A DNA stretch of 64,000 nt from positions 149,472,808-149,536,807 of the forward strand of contig OW804095.1 of NCBI GenBank assembly GCA_942159475.1, in the 5' to 3' direction. This DNA comes from Sthenelais limicola (Eukaryota; Annelida; Polychaeta; Phyllodocida; Sigalionidae). Shown here piece by piece: positions 11,613-23,240 of this stretch. Below the pieces are notes generated by a model that saw nothing but the letters and a program-made list of their open reading frames with translations, was not told where the DNA came from and did not search any database. Numbering within the stretch: position 1 is the stretch's first letter; every line of letters starts with the position of its first letter. The position numbers were made by a program, and so were the translations under genes.

Positions 11613-12480
11613 AAGTCCCTGTATCTAAAGGAATAGGACGACACTGAGCAGAGGAGGGGGGGGGGGGGGAGTGGGAGGGAGGTTGTCCTGGAGTTATAAA
11701 TACATGAGTAGTTAGTCACGGTTGACTGGAGACATTGTCTTAGTTCTACACATGTCCTCACATCATGTTTACATGTGTCCATGGGTGCATGCACCGAGCC
11801 GCAGCACGGGGGAGGGGGACAATATATCGGTCACTCCTTCATCCTTTGTTGTAGTACAATGTGATAAAATACAACTGTAAACATGTAATGATAATTACTA
11901 ATACATTTAAAGATAATTCAATTGTTCGAGATGTACCGTCCAGGGATTAGATGAGCCTGTGTTGCAGGACTAATATGGGTGGCAGTGTAACTTCCTCTAG
12001 TGCCTGTGATCCCTCTTAGTCAACCAGCCGGTAACTCTATCCCATCTGATCTTGATCATGATATCAATTTCTCAGTAGAAAATTAATGCTCAGATCTATG
12101 GCACAATTTCTCTACCCCAATTGAAATGGAAATATTGTTTTGAAATGTGCCTTATGAGTGTAAAACTAAATGATACCATTATCTCACTCATAATTATTAC
12201 ACTGTTCTAACTCGAATCCATATCTCTCTACTTTTAATGCCTGGAATATCCAGCTTAAACATTGTATAGAAAACTTGAAGTCTTATAATCACTCCCAATA
12301 GTATCATGTATCGACCACACCATTGTCTGTTATCTTACACATATCTCATTTCATAATATCACCTGTTACTGTTATTTATAATTTCTCAAATTAAGTTTCT
12401 GTTGTAACCAAGTTTGCAATCAAGTACAGGCACTCTCTGGAAGAACAGGCCCATTCAAAGTTGTAAAAATTTTTTGTATG

Positions 12481-12545
12481 AACCTGACATGGATACCCTA
12501 TGTGCAACAAGATCAGCTAATAAAGAATACTTGAATTGAATTGAA
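12481..12545 (+). mobile_element. LINE 3' tail with TTGAA repeats
   Basis: AGCTAATAAAGAATACTTGA followed by ATTGAATTGAA. The upstream limit cannot be placed. Confidence 0.45.
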
Positions 12546-12746
12546 TCTACATCTTTTGACTGTTATTTCACTACATGAGGATAGATCATGATAGAGCAAC
12601 TCGCGGGGCAAAAGGTTGACAGGACATAAATGTAAGTAGCAAAAGTTCCACCAGATTTTCCCTCTGTTAAAGGCTACTTACTATTCCCGTATCTTTAGCT
12701 TGTGGCGGCCAGTTTAACCATTGGATTCCTGAATAGGGAGCATCTT

Positions 12747-12810
12747 TCCCCCCCCCCCCCCCCCTCCCTCCCTCCTCCCCTTCCCTCCGCCGCCTTCCCT
12801 TCCCCCTTTC
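12747..12810. repeat. C-rich tract
   Basis: A run of 16 or more C followed by CT-rich sequence. Confidence 0.85.
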
Positions 12811-13434
12811 ATCCATTATCCTCCCCCTGCCTCATTGTCTCTCCCCTGGTACCTGCCAATAACTACAAATATATTCATAATTATTTCACGGAGTGTTTAT
12901 TCATTAATTTATCAAGGTCAGTAGGACAATCAAGGTCACCTCACAGACTGTACTCGTTCACATGGTCACTAAGGTACAAGTGGGGTTTCCTAGAACTAAA
13001 GTAATAAGCAAATGTTGTATGTGTCCGTACAGATCAAACACAATATAATCATATCAACATTCCCATTTTATATCTTTGCTTTATTGGGAACAAACCTTAA
13101 TCCATGTCACATTCCAACAAACCTTTGACAGTATAGAGACAACTTTGGAACCATCCTATATATAGTATCCTTCATAATATATCATATTTATTTTTGTGCA
13201 AATTATTTACTTTCTTATTCTTGCCTTTTTGGCTTCTACAGACTAAGACATGTAGTGCAAATCAAAGGTAATCAATATTATTCGTCTTCTACTGAGAGGA
13301 GAGAAACATTTTTTAAAACTAATATATCATATTGTAGGTTTGTTCATGCAATCTTGACCCTTGTGATTACTTTTATGTATCGATACATGTGTGCTTTCAA
13401 CATGAACTTCTAGGAATGTTTACAATCTAGCAAC

Positions 13435-13442
13435 TGACGTCA
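13435..13442. promoter_or_regulatory. CRE palindrome TGACGTCA
   Basis: Exact consensus; no gene recognised nearby. Confidence 0.25.
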
Positions 13443-13739
13443 CACACAAATTGATAGTGAGTAGATTAAATAGTTTAGTTAGACTTTAGGTACGTACCCG
13501 CCCATCATAATAACTACAGAGTGAATGGGGGTAAGCCCAGTCCTCCTCCCCTCAGTTATTTCCCCACCTGTAGTTTAGATGTGTTTAGCCACATATCCCT
13601 GAGTGCCTGATTCAGGCGATTAATAGGTTAATGATACTTAATGGCTGTAGTTGTGCTTGTTTTAGCATGACATGTATGTCTATGTATATAGCCATGATGT
13701 AACGCGGGGCTTTTATGTGTTTAGGGCTTCTCCGCCGTC

Positions 13740-13966
13740 AGTAGGGGGAGGGGGAGGTGGTGGGGGGGGGGGCAGGGAGAAGGAGGGAGAGGGAGCGAGG
13801 GAGTAGGAGAGGAGAGAGAGAGGGAGTGAGTAGGAGAGGAGAGAAGGAGGGAGTAGGAGAGAGAGAGAGAGAGAGAGAGGGGCAGGGAGAAGGAGGGGAG
13901 AGGGAGGGAGTGAGTAGGAGAGGGGAGAGAGAGCGAGTGAGTAGGAGAGGAGAGAGAGCGAGTGAG

Positions 13967-14004
<38 letters not shown>

Positions 14005-14400
14005 GGAGAAGGAGGGGAGAGAGAGGGAGTGAGTAGGACAGGAGAGGAGATCTAGAGAGGGAGTGAGTAGGAGAGGAGAGGAGATCTAGAGAGAGAGGGA
14101 GTGGGTAGGAGAGGAGAGGAGATCTAGAGAGAGAGGGAGTGAGTAGGAGAGGAGAGGAGATCTAGAGAGAGAGAGAGAGTGGGTAGGAGAAGAGAGAGGA
14201 GATCTAGAGAGAGTGGGTGTGAGTAGGAGAGGAGAGAGAGGAAACAAAGTGTGTGAGTGAGAAGGCAGGAGATTAAGAGGAGAAGGAGAGAGAGGGAGTG
14301 AGAACACAGAGGAGAGGCGAGTGAGAAGGGGGTGAGGGAGTGAGAAGGAGAGAGGATAGATCAAGTGGTGAAAAGGAGAGGAGGTGGGGGGGGGGGGGGG
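13740..14400. repeat. GAGA-rich tract with GGAGATCTAGAGA repeats
   Basis: 660 bp of purines on the plus strand. Between 14040 and 14220 a unit of about 50 bp carrying GAGATCTAGAGA and GAGTGRGTAGGAGAGGAGAG repeats about five times. A run of G ends it. Confidence 0.9.
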
Positions 14401-14840
14401 GACGGAGAGACAGGGTCCCGGTGGAGGGAAAGGAAGCGACTAAAATGAAGCAGAATATCTAACATATTTCAAGCACAAGTTTTAAAGGCCATAACATATC
14501 CCTCGATTACCCCCAATCACACCTCCGCCTAAAAACATTTCTTTCATAAAACTAAGTTGTCCGGACCACACCACACCTCTGGACACACACCAGTTAATTC
14601 TGCGGCGGCGGATTTAATTCCACCTGAGCGACAGTGTTTACGGAAACCAGGTATGAAGAACGCGGAGGAATCTTGGACCAGATCCAATCTGACCTCTGAC
14701 CCCAGACGATTTATACACCACTGCGCATGACTGGGTCTGAGACGCTTGCTTTTAATCTGTTTTGTCCACTGGTGGTTAGAATCGGCGCCGCCAGGGTAGA
14801 ATTAAAGTTGTTGTCACTCGTATAATATGTAGTACTTGCA
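14401..14840. other. CpG-richer unassigned stretch
   Basis: CGGCGGCGG at 14601-14612 and CGGCGCCGCC near 14783 stand out from an AT-rich background. An ACCAGGTATGAAG donor-like sequence lies at about 14665. Could be an untranslated first exon, but nothing confirms it. Confidence 0.3.
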
Positions 14841-15052
14841 CAGTCTAGGCCCAAATGTGAGAGAGTACCTTCAAGCGAAGGGAAAGCCTCTCGCCTCAAA
14901 CTACACAGTGCCATTATAATTCCATTAAGACCACAAAATGTCATTATTTTTTCATTAAAACGCCGAGTTCTAGGCAAGGGAACCGGTTAGCGAAGTAGGC
15001 GTCTAATCACTGACATCAATCTTATCTGATCTGAGGGTTTGGACCTTGAGTG
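14841..15052 (-). mobile_element. MITE-B copy (family definition)
   Basis: Family: about 210-230 bp, termini CAGTCTAGG or CACTCTAGG with subterminal YYCARAG. The internal markers are CTCGCTCCAAACCGCAAAAT, ACGCCTACTC and GTCCAATCACTGACATACC. This copy has identical TGCA on both sides (14837-14840 and 15053-15056). No coding capacity. Confidence 0.82.
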
Positions 15053-15084
15053 TGCACATTCCACCAGGTGTTGATGTATTGTGG

Positions 15085-15185
15085 GGCGGGGGTGGTGCAG
15101 GGGTGGTGCGGGGGGTGGTGCGGGGGTGGTGCAGGGGTGGTGCAGGGGCTGGTGCAGGGGGTGGTGCAGGGGTGGTGCAGGGGTG
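15085..15185 (+). repeat. GC-rich minisatellite (GGTGGTGCAGGG)n
   Basis: About eight copies of an 11-13 bp unit with strong G skew on the plus strand. Confidence 0.9.
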
Positions 15186-15252
15186 TAACGTGCATGATTT
15201 AGAACCATGAGATGAAGAGGTACTGAGTTCGAATCCCACAGTGGACCTTTCT
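15186..15252 (+). mobile_element. B-box-containing SINE-like remnant
   Basis: GAGGTACTGAGTTCGAATCC followed by CACAGTGG carries a consensus B box (GTTCGAATCC), then an A-run. The A box is weak. It shares GAAGAGGTAYTGRGTTCGAA with 51357. Confidence 0.4.
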
Positions 15253-15742
15253 ATTTGGAAAAAAAAAGTCATTTGACCTCCTCGCTCTTGATATGACCTT
15301 GACAGTTACTAGGATAGCAAGACAGTTACCATGGCAAGTCGTGAAGTAACTATATGTATATCTTAATTAATTTTACATATTTACTGATAATAATTATTTA
15401 GCTATTTATATAACTTTAAGCTTCCATTCGGTTGACTTTGGGTAGTAAAGTTCCCATAACGCCATTTCACCCTCTGCATAAAGATTGAACCCAAATAACT
15501 TGGACTACAACTTTAAATATGTCTGCACAAGACATGTGTGGTTTTACCGCTAGTATTCATGTTAAAGTGCATGCTTGGTGACCAGGGCAATTAGCTTACA
15601 TTAAATTGACATGCTATCCCTGTCATTTGGCCAATTCAAGTTTAAAAAAGAACGAAAGAAAAGGAAATTATTAACTTTCACATGCAAAGGTGCGTTGCCT
15701 CTTTAGGTAGAATTGGTCATGAATGTAAGAACGTCTCTATGT
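15253..15742. other. Intergenic sequence
   Basis: No ORF, repeat or motif I can support. Confidence 0.5.
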
Positions 15743-15977
15743 GGGTCAGATTTTCAGAAAATGTACAATTCATCTTCACCAATCCTCTCAAACAACACAA
15801 ATTTAAGACAATAATGATGTTCAAAATTCAGTTTAACACAACCCAACAGATGGTTTGAATCAAGGCAATACCAAATATACCCAGATATACATAGTTTTGA
15901 CCATTTTTCAGTCTAATTTAGCAGAATTTACTAAATATGTAGATCTTCCAATTGTACATTTTCTGAAAATGTGACCC
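15743..15977 (+). mobile_element. MITE-A copy 7
   Basis: Subfamily C, near-identical in inverted orientation to the copy at 5809. The right TIR has GTGACCC in place of CTGACCC. Confidence 0.87.
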
Positions 15978-16006
15978 CTATGTACATGAATGTAAGACAC
16001 GAGCAC

Positions 16007-16350
16007 AATAGGGGATTTGCACGTGCCACTGCGCATGTCTGTTACAGTGCATCATGGGATGGAGTCGGTTGAAATCTGACTCACAAATATTTGGCAAAGT
16101 TTTTATCGAAGATTGCAAAAATGTTTTTTTTACCAATGTCGTACCTTGTGTAAATGATCTATGAAAACCAAATGCACGATGGGAAAGATGGAGGCTTGTG
16201 TTATAGAAACATGTATAACACATAGATATTGACATTAGAGCATTGATAAATATCATATGCTGAACATGGCATGTTTTCTGTATATTTTAAACTGTCCCAT
16301 AATGCCATGCGAATTAGGAATCAAAATGGCGGCTATGCAACTCCCCTATT
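16007..16350 (+). mobile_element. TA-flanked MITE-D copy 1
   Basis: Termini AATAGGGGATTTGCA and TGCAACTCCCCTATT. The interior is shared with 17259 over the whole length. Flanks CA and TA suggest a mutated TA duplication. Confidence 0.75.
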
Positions 16351-16392
16351 CTATGTACTACTAATGTAATATATGAAATGTGCAGAAATTCT

Positions 16393-16700
16393 ATTTATTA
16401 TATGCGCATTCTATATGAGAGGTGCTATATGTGGGGTGCTATAAAAATATTCATATAGTACGCGTCCTATATGAACTACTTCGTCACCAATTCGGCCACT
16501 TTTATGCACTTTTAATAGTTTTATGCACCAAGTTTTATGCCCATATAATAAATATAGAATGGAACTCGCCTACAATAATCGCCTACAATAATCGATTCGT
16601 CCACATAAGCACTCTGCCTACGGCATCGTGCTTATGTGGACGAATCTCGTCCAATAAATTTTCGATTATTGCCGGCTCGTCCCATTATCTCTATTTATTT
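16393..16700 (+). mobile_element. Hairpin element H, short form
   Basis: Starts ATTTATTATATGCGCATT, then GAGAGGTGC and an ACGCGTCC palindrome. The inverse terminus (CATATAATAAAT) is followed by a hairpin whose arms ATTCGTCCACATAAGCAC pair perfectly around a 15-nt loop. The hairpin core is identical to that at 27080-27138. Confidence 0.7.
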
Positions 16701-16889
16701 CACACTCATACTGGATGTCCTCAGACACAAGTCACACATTCCTGGACACAAACAATTTACTAAAGCTCTACATAAACTCCTGAGCCTGTATCTGTGGCTA
16801 ATAAAGATGGATTGGTTGAATAGTGACGGACATTAATACATATATGTGAGTGCTAGAGTCGTGTATTGGGGAGTAATGCATCAGTATAT

Positions 16890-17124
16890 GGGTCGGATTT
16901 TCCGAAAATGTACAATTCGTCTTCCCCAATCCTCTCCAATACCCCACATTTAAGACAAAAATGAGCTTCAAAATGCAGTTTAACATAACAGAACTGATAC
17001 TTTAAATTAATGCGATACCAAACATACTCAGATATACTCGGTATTCATCATCTTTCAGCCTAATTTAGGAAACTTTCCTAAATGTGTAAAGCTGCCAATT
17101 GTACATTTTCTGAAAATCTGACCC
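16890..17124 (+). mobile_element. MITE-A copy 8
   Basis: Subfamily A, full length. ATAT on both sides. Confidence 0.88.
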
Positions 17125-17258
17125 ATATATATGCTGTCAGTCCTCACCATGCAATGACACTCAGTCAATCTCAGTCGAAACTCATAGTCACATTATGATG
17201 TATGAAGAGTGAACGTCACACTGATTGCATTAATACATGTGTCGATATAACTGCGTAC

Positions 17259-17610
17259 AATAGGGGAGTTGCATGTCTCACTGCGCATGTCTATGACAGT
17301 GCATTTTGGGATAGATTCAGTTCAAATCTGACATACAAATATTTAGCAACAATTTTATGGAAAATTCTACGAATGTTTTCCACAATATCATAGGTCGTGT
17401 AAAGGCTCTATAGAAATCAAATGCATGATGGGAACGATGAAGTTGTGTGTTATAGAAACATCTAAAACACAAGGATGTTGATATTGGACCACTGATAAAT
17501 ATTCCAAGCTAAAGATAAACATGTTTTCTATAGATTTTATACTGTACCATTACTCCCATAATTCCATACACATCATGATTCAAAATGACGGCTATGCAAC
17601 GCCCCCTATT
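17259..17610 (+). mobile_element. TA-flanked MITE-D copy 2
   Basis: TA then CAATAGGGGAGTTGCA at the left; CCCCTATTG then TA at the right. A TA duplication with TIR CAATAGGGG is typical of Tc1/mariner-type MITEs. Same orientation as copy 1. Confidence 0.78.
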
Positions 17611-17933
17611 GTATAAACTCACAACTATAATATGTGACTCATGACCTAATATGTCAGACTGGTTATGTGCATATTTTTATTTTAAAGTGACAAAATAATT
17701 TGCTAGAAACTAAATAATAATAATGACAAGAATAACTGCTCTCAGAGCCTGGAATGGGGTGTCGATACAGTAACATTTACCCTGTATAGTGGACCCTGGT
17801 AGAAATAATGAATAATAGTTAATATAACTAGATAAATATAACAATAAAGTGTAATGTGTGTGAAATTGTCCTTCATGTGTTATACCAGTGTAAGTCAACA
17901 AGCACAGTTTCCGCCATTCTACCTACCACACAT

Positions 17934-17952
17934 CCCCCCCCCCCCCCCCCCA
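17934..17952. repeat. Poly-C run
   Basis: Uninterrupted C run shortly before a MITE-A copy. Confidence 0.9.
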
Positions 17953-17974
17953 GTCAGCTGAGACACAATCTAAT

Positions 17975-18210
17975 GGGTCAGATTTTCAGAAAATGTACAA
18001 TTCGCCTTCACCAATCCTCTTAAATAATCCACATTTAAGACAAAAATGAGCTTCAAAATGCAGTTGAACATAACAGAACTGATACTTTAAATCAATGCGA
18101 TACCAAATATACTCAGATATACCTGGTATTCGTCATTTTTCAGCCTAATTTAGAAGAATATTACTAAATATGTAGAGCTGCCAATTGTACATTTTCTGGA
18201 AATCTTACCC
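17975..18210 (+). mobile_element. MITE-A copy 9
   Basis: Subfamily A. TAAT duplication on both sides. Only 10 bp separates it from the next copy in the same orientation. Confidence 0.88.
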
Positions 18211-18220
18211 TAATATACAC

Positions 18221-18466
18221 GGGTCAGATAGTCATAAATTGTACAATTCCTCTTTCACCAATCCTCTCAAATAATTTAAGACAGAAATGAGGGATTCAAA
18301 ATACAGTTTAACATAACCGAACAGATTTTAAATCACTGCAATACCCAATATATTCAGATATACCTCTTATTTGTCTGGTTTAGCACTGTACTATGGAAAT
18401 AAAAACTACTTTATAATTGACTAAATGTGTAGAGCTACTGATTGTACATGTACTGACGGTATGCCC
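18221..18466 (+). mobile_element. MITE-A copy 10
   Basis: Old subfamily, strongly diverged, with an extra segment near 18378-18415. The right TIR is degraded. Confidence 0.7.
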
Positions 18467-19247
18467 CATGTATATTAATATCTATCTGTCCCTATTCCCA
18501 GATATCCGGCTCAGCTATATAGAGAGCTGCCTTTGTTAAATTCCTCCTAATCCTTGACGGCCCGTCAGCATGTCTCTACTGCGACATGCTGCGGATTAAC
18601 AAACATTTTTTTGATTTTTTTTTAAACAAATATTGATTTCATATGATTTTGTACCGTATGAACCCAAACATATGTGATGTACATGTCAAAACTGACAAAA
18701 GTGCCTGGGTGACTTTAGGGCCCTGACCTTTTAAAAAATATTTTATTTTAATATTTCGGAACAATGTTCTAATATAGTAGTTTTATTTCCATAACCGTTA
18801 CAGAAATAGGGCTGATACCTTCTGCTAGGCAGATCTTCCAGGTGGGCAAGAAATGAGTTTAAGAATACAATTTGAATAAAGACAATGAAGATAATATGGT
18901 ACCTTAGACTGATCCTTTCTCTAAGATGGTACCTAGTCTATGACATTGTTATTCAATTGAACCTAGTATTTGGCACAGACTATTATAATTATAAATACGT
19001 TACAGAAAAGATACATATACAAGAACAAGACGTTACATAAACCGTTGTCTTAATTAACATGGTAAATATTGGAAGACCTATGAAACATTGTCAAATAACT
19101 GTAACCATTTGGAACAGTCTCAGATAACGAATTCACTGGGTTCCAGTCTATAGGCCGCTGGGGAAGACCTTAAAGTGCCTTTCTGTCTCTTTCCCTCTGT
19201 CTCTCTGTTCCTTCTTCTCTATCTCTATTTCCTGGGTATGATCATAA

Positions 19248-19337
19248 ACTGCCTCCTTCTCAGCTCTCCCGCCCTTGATATAACCATATTAAATGTGTTG
19301 ATAAGGGCGTAAAGCAAGCAAACTCACTCACTCACTC
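19248..19337 (+). mobile_element. Non-LTR retrotransposon or SINE 3' tail
   Basis: Near-identical to 1951-2038. Here the terminal CTCA unit is repeated four times, as expected of a retrotransposed tail. Confidence 0.55.
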
Positions 19338-19350
19338 CGAACCAAAAAAA

Positions 19351-19468
19351 CCCATTGGAATCCCATTAGGACGCCTACTCTAGGGCCATAATGGTCATTA
19401 ATAACGCAGTGGGCGTCCACTCACTGACATACCATGTGCCTGATCTTAGAGGCTATGAGCCTAGACTG
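19351..19468 (-). mobile_element. MITE-B fragment
   Basis: One terminus (GAGCCTAGACTG) plus the ACGCCTACTC and CACTGACATACC markers. The other half is missing. It lies next to the retrotransposon tail at 19248. Confidence 0.65.
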
Positions 19469-20281
19469 GTACAATTCAATGATACGTTTGGTGGAATACT
19501 TTGTTAGGTTAGGGAATCTTGAGTGACAATATTGTGAGTGTGTAAGTACACCTCGGTCACTTTGAAGGACATATTAATATATATGTCGACATTAGAGATA
19601 GGTGTACATCCGTGTGTGTATGCACTATTGGGGGAAGTCCATACAGTCCCACCGCCCACCTGCGGAAACTTTACCTTCACACATCGACTTACTGCCATAT
19701 ACGGAGACAGCAGACATGTGAACAAGACTTTAATTCACGTGGATTTATCATCGTTAATCTTGTCAGCTAAACGTGTGCTGGACATTTCCTGTTAACTGAC
19801 ATACAATAGTGCTCCAATGTCTCATCCTTGTCTTGTAAATAATGAGAAGAATAAGAACTTTATTATCCACCTTCATTCTTTGGAAGTCAGGACATTTGTG
19901 TCTTATTCATGAAATTATAATGGTTCGAATATTTTGCCTCGTTTCGAAAGAGAAAATCAATTGATTAAACACATTGGATGGCTTATATTGATGAATGTTG
20001 AATATTGAAGAATGTTCATTTGCATGGGAGCAATAGTTACATAAATTCTGAAAAAAAATGCATTTCCGACAGAACAGACATTTTCATGCCATATCATTCC
20101 ATGGATATATATATGAATAGAAATATATCTGAATTAAATCTACTTTTATTTTATTGTTGTTATTACCTTACATTACCTACTTTAATCTTAGTCTCCGCTC
20201 CCCCTCACCGTCCCCTACCTTACAACCTCTTCTTATCGCATTGTCCTGCCGTCCGCCCGTCCCCCAGGTATATGTATATAT

Positions 20282-20517
20282 GAGTCAGATTTTTGGAAAA
20301 TGCACAATTCGCCTTCAACAATCCTCTCAAATAACCCACATTTAAGACAAAAATGAGCTTCAAAATGCAGTTTAACATAACAGAACTGGTACTTTTAATC
20401 AATGCGATACCAAATGTATTCAGATATACCCGGTATTTTAACATTTTTCAGCCTAAATGAGCAGAATTTCCCAAATGTGTAGAGCTGCCAATTGTACATT
20501 TTCAGATTATCTGATCC
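20282..20517 (+). mobile_element. MITE-A copy 11
   Basis: Subfamily A with mutated termini (GAGTCAG and CTGATCC) but exact ATAT flanks. Confidence 0.85.
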
Positions 20518-22217
20518 ATATATGAGCTAGGTGTCCCCCCCCCCAGCTAGGTGTGTTCCCCAGGTATATATAAGGCCTAGGTGTGTCAGAGGTTGATGAC
20601 TGGGAGGTGATTGTGTTCTGTGTATGGACCTACACCGTGACTTTAAACAACTTAAGCACACAAACTCTCCCCAATGGTAATGACCCCATTCCTCCACCAC
20701 ATGCCTGCATAGTGAGGTTTTTAACTGATCATATTTAGGTGCGTCTCGGAAGGAAAACTTTATTTTCAAAATGTTTATAAATTCTGATGAAGCCACACAT
20801 CCATAGGCGAAACGGGTAAGGGGTCGCTAAATAAAAATCATTAATGTCGAATGTCCGGTGAGGTGTCTTTAATTGATTACATTCCTTCATCTTTAACGTT
20901 TATAAATAACCTCTATCTTAGATCACTTGTTTTACCTGTATATAGCTTGTTTGTATTTAATTTGAAGCTATTAAAACTGCGGAAAAATGAGTTTTAGATT
21001 CTTAAATGATCCACAATCCGTTATAAAATATGCTAGTAACCTATAGCCTATACTATAACATATTGAATATGTAATATGTTTAGGCTGAGAGGAGAAATAA
21101 AGACGTATGGCCATAACTATTTCTTTGTAAAGACATTGGCATGTTCTGTAGTGTAGGAGGTGGACTAGGTACTTCTAGAATGCAGTCTTGAGGTATGCTG
21201 TGAATGAGGTGGCTGTACCCATATAATAGCCTTCATTATTCCTCTCAATTACCCCTAATATAAGGCAGAAATGAGCTTCAGGATCCAGTTCAACATAACC
21301 GAACAGATGTATTGAATTAAGACAATACCAAAGCTATGAAGCATAACATTTATCATTTTCAGCCTAATTTAGCAGAATTTACTAAATGTGTAGAACTGAA
21401 GATTGTACATTTTCTGAAGATCCGACCCGCTGTAGGTCTATAATGCTATAGTTTGGATATAACTGTATAGCTGTCCTCGTTTTGTGCCTATAATTCTGAC
21501 TCAATATGCTTCCTGGTTCCCGTAACACAAGAACAGGCAGATCCACCCGATGCCAATAATCCTAATTATTTGTTGATACAACTCAACCATGAACCACTTA
21601 TGCTCCCTTAGATTTGGTTGACCTGTGAAACTATTGTGTAGCAAAAAGGGCCCGTATGTAGACTGATGTATGACCTTGCTTGTGACCTTGATGACCTTTG
21701 CCCCATGAAGACAGACACTACAGCTCATTTACATTCTGCTGTTTACCTTCTGTAACTCTGGGAAAGGTAAATAATATCCCATAATTCATACATTTCACTT
21801 CTTAATTGTAAAAAGGCGAACACACCTGTGTGTTGCCTTGAAGTGGGTCTGTAGCTAATATAAAAATGTTTTTGTGCAATATTAGCATTCGTCTATTATA
21901 ATGATAATAATAGATTTGTATTTCCATATCACATTTACAACCGTTGTCATACAATGTAGAATTAAAAGAGAGAAACCTATGGAAAGAGGAATAATCTCTG
22001 TGACAGTCACAACTCTTCCGAATATTCCTTAATAATCCCTTAATAACCCCTGATACAAAGTATTGGAATATCAGACGAAAAGGCATTTATTCACTCAAAG
22101 TTATGATGTATGTGACTTATTCCGATTTTAATTATGAACTGGAAACTATAATTATTGTATTTTGTCCGTAGCAAGGATCATTATATCAATGGCCATTTAA
22201 CCATATTAACAAAACAT
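20518..22217. other. Intergenic sequence with possible Penelope-like remnant
   Basis: CTGATGAAGCC ... GGCGAAAC at 20784-20813 followed by AATAAA is the only notable signal. No intact ORF around it. Confidence 0.35.
21228..21428 (+). mobile_element. MITE-A copy 12, 5'-truncated
   Basis: Old subfamily. The left TIR is missing or unrecognisable. The right end reads GTACATTTTCTGAAGATCCG and then ACCC. Confidence 0.72.
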
Positions 22218-22539
22218 GCATCTTTATGATGAGCCGCAGTCATGCAAAAAAAGCTACATTATTTTTTTTTAGGCAGAATCTTGTCAATTAAGAAACATGA
22301 ATTGTGATCATATAATTGATTATGAAATATTACATATATATTCAGATTCCCGCTGGTAATAATGAAGATTTCCATTCTGAAATCATCTTTATGATGAGCC
22401 GCATTCATGCAAAAAAAGCTACATTATTTTTCTTTTTGGCGGAATCTTGTCAATGAATTGTGATCATGCAATTAATTATGAAATATCACATTCAGATTCC
22501 CACTGGTAATAATGAAGATTTCATTTCTCAAATCATTCT
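22218..22539 (+). repeat. Two-copy tandem duplication, about 160 bp
   Basis: CATCTTTATGATGAGCCGCA starts both copies (about 22218 and 22384). CAGATTCCCRCTGGTAATAA ends both. Copies differ by several indels. Confidence 0.88.
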
Positions 22540-22637
22540 AAATAAATCCAGAGAACGCTGGCATGTGACATGATTAATGTTTATTGACGCCCAGCTTGAC
22601 CTAGTTATCCCTCTGATGACCTAGTTACAGGAGGAGG

Positions 22638-22651
22638 CCGCCAGAGGGCAG
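22638..22651 (+). promoter_or_regulatory. CTCF-like site
   Basis: CCGCCAGAGGGCAG matches 13 of 14 positions of the CTCF core CCASYAGRKGGCRS. Bilaterian CTCF is conserved, but occupancy is unknown. Confidence 0.3.
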
Positions 22652-22796
22652 TAGTAGCTAGGGGGTATATAAGTCATGACCTTTGACCTGACCTCACACC
22701 TGGCACTGCTTTATAATACACCTTTATGTGGCCCTGACATGTCCACATATCTACCTATGGCAGGGGGTAATGGCGGGGGCATATATGGGTCAGATT

Positions 22797-22879
22797 AACA
22801 GAAAATGTACAATTGGCAGCTGTACACATTTAGTAAATTCTGCTAAAATAGGCTGCAATTTGGCCAATACTAGGTAAAT
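22797..22879 (-). mobile_element. MITE-A copy 13, fragment
   Basis: The first 83 bp of an inverted subfamily B copy, broken where a G-rich run begins. Confidence 0.8.
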
Positions 22880-23159
22880 TAGGGGAGGGGGTATAGGTGG
22901 GGGTGGGGCAGCTTGGGTGGTCAGCACTGCTTGGTAGGCCACTTGTATGACTTCACTGTGCATGAACTACTAGACATACCTGGCCGTGTCACTAGTGCCC
23001 CTTCTCCCGTTAGGCTACAGACGCTTTTCTCATACCTTGGATCACTGTCTTTTTTCTTTCTCTGTTACAAATATATAATTCCTCCTGCTATCTCTGTTCT
23101 CTTTCTTCTTTCTTTCTCTCCTTGTCTTCTCTTTTCTCCCTATCTCTGTCCCTGACTCC

Positions 23160-23240
23160 TTTCTCTCACATTCTCCTCCATTTCTCTCTTTCTGTCTCTC
23201 TCTCCCCCCCCCCTCTCTCTCTCTCTCATTCTCTCCCTCT
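23160..23240. repeat. CT-rich tract
   Basis: CT dinucleotides around a nine-base C run. Confidence 0.85.

Larger units (their letters stand above)
11613..13739. other. Intergenic sequence, no gene seen
   Basis: Single-copy looking AT-rich DNA between two purine tracts. It holds the LINE tail at 12481, a C run and one CRE. Confidence 0.5.
18467..20281. other. Intergenic sequence
   Basis: Apart from the retrotransposon tail and MITE-B fragment, no gene. The 73- and 85-codon frames at 19504-19795 are antisense to each other and unrecognised. Confidence 0.45.

Noticed and set aside
16422..16836. 113- and 66-codon ORFs
   Set aside because: They run through the hairpin element H and lack domain features.
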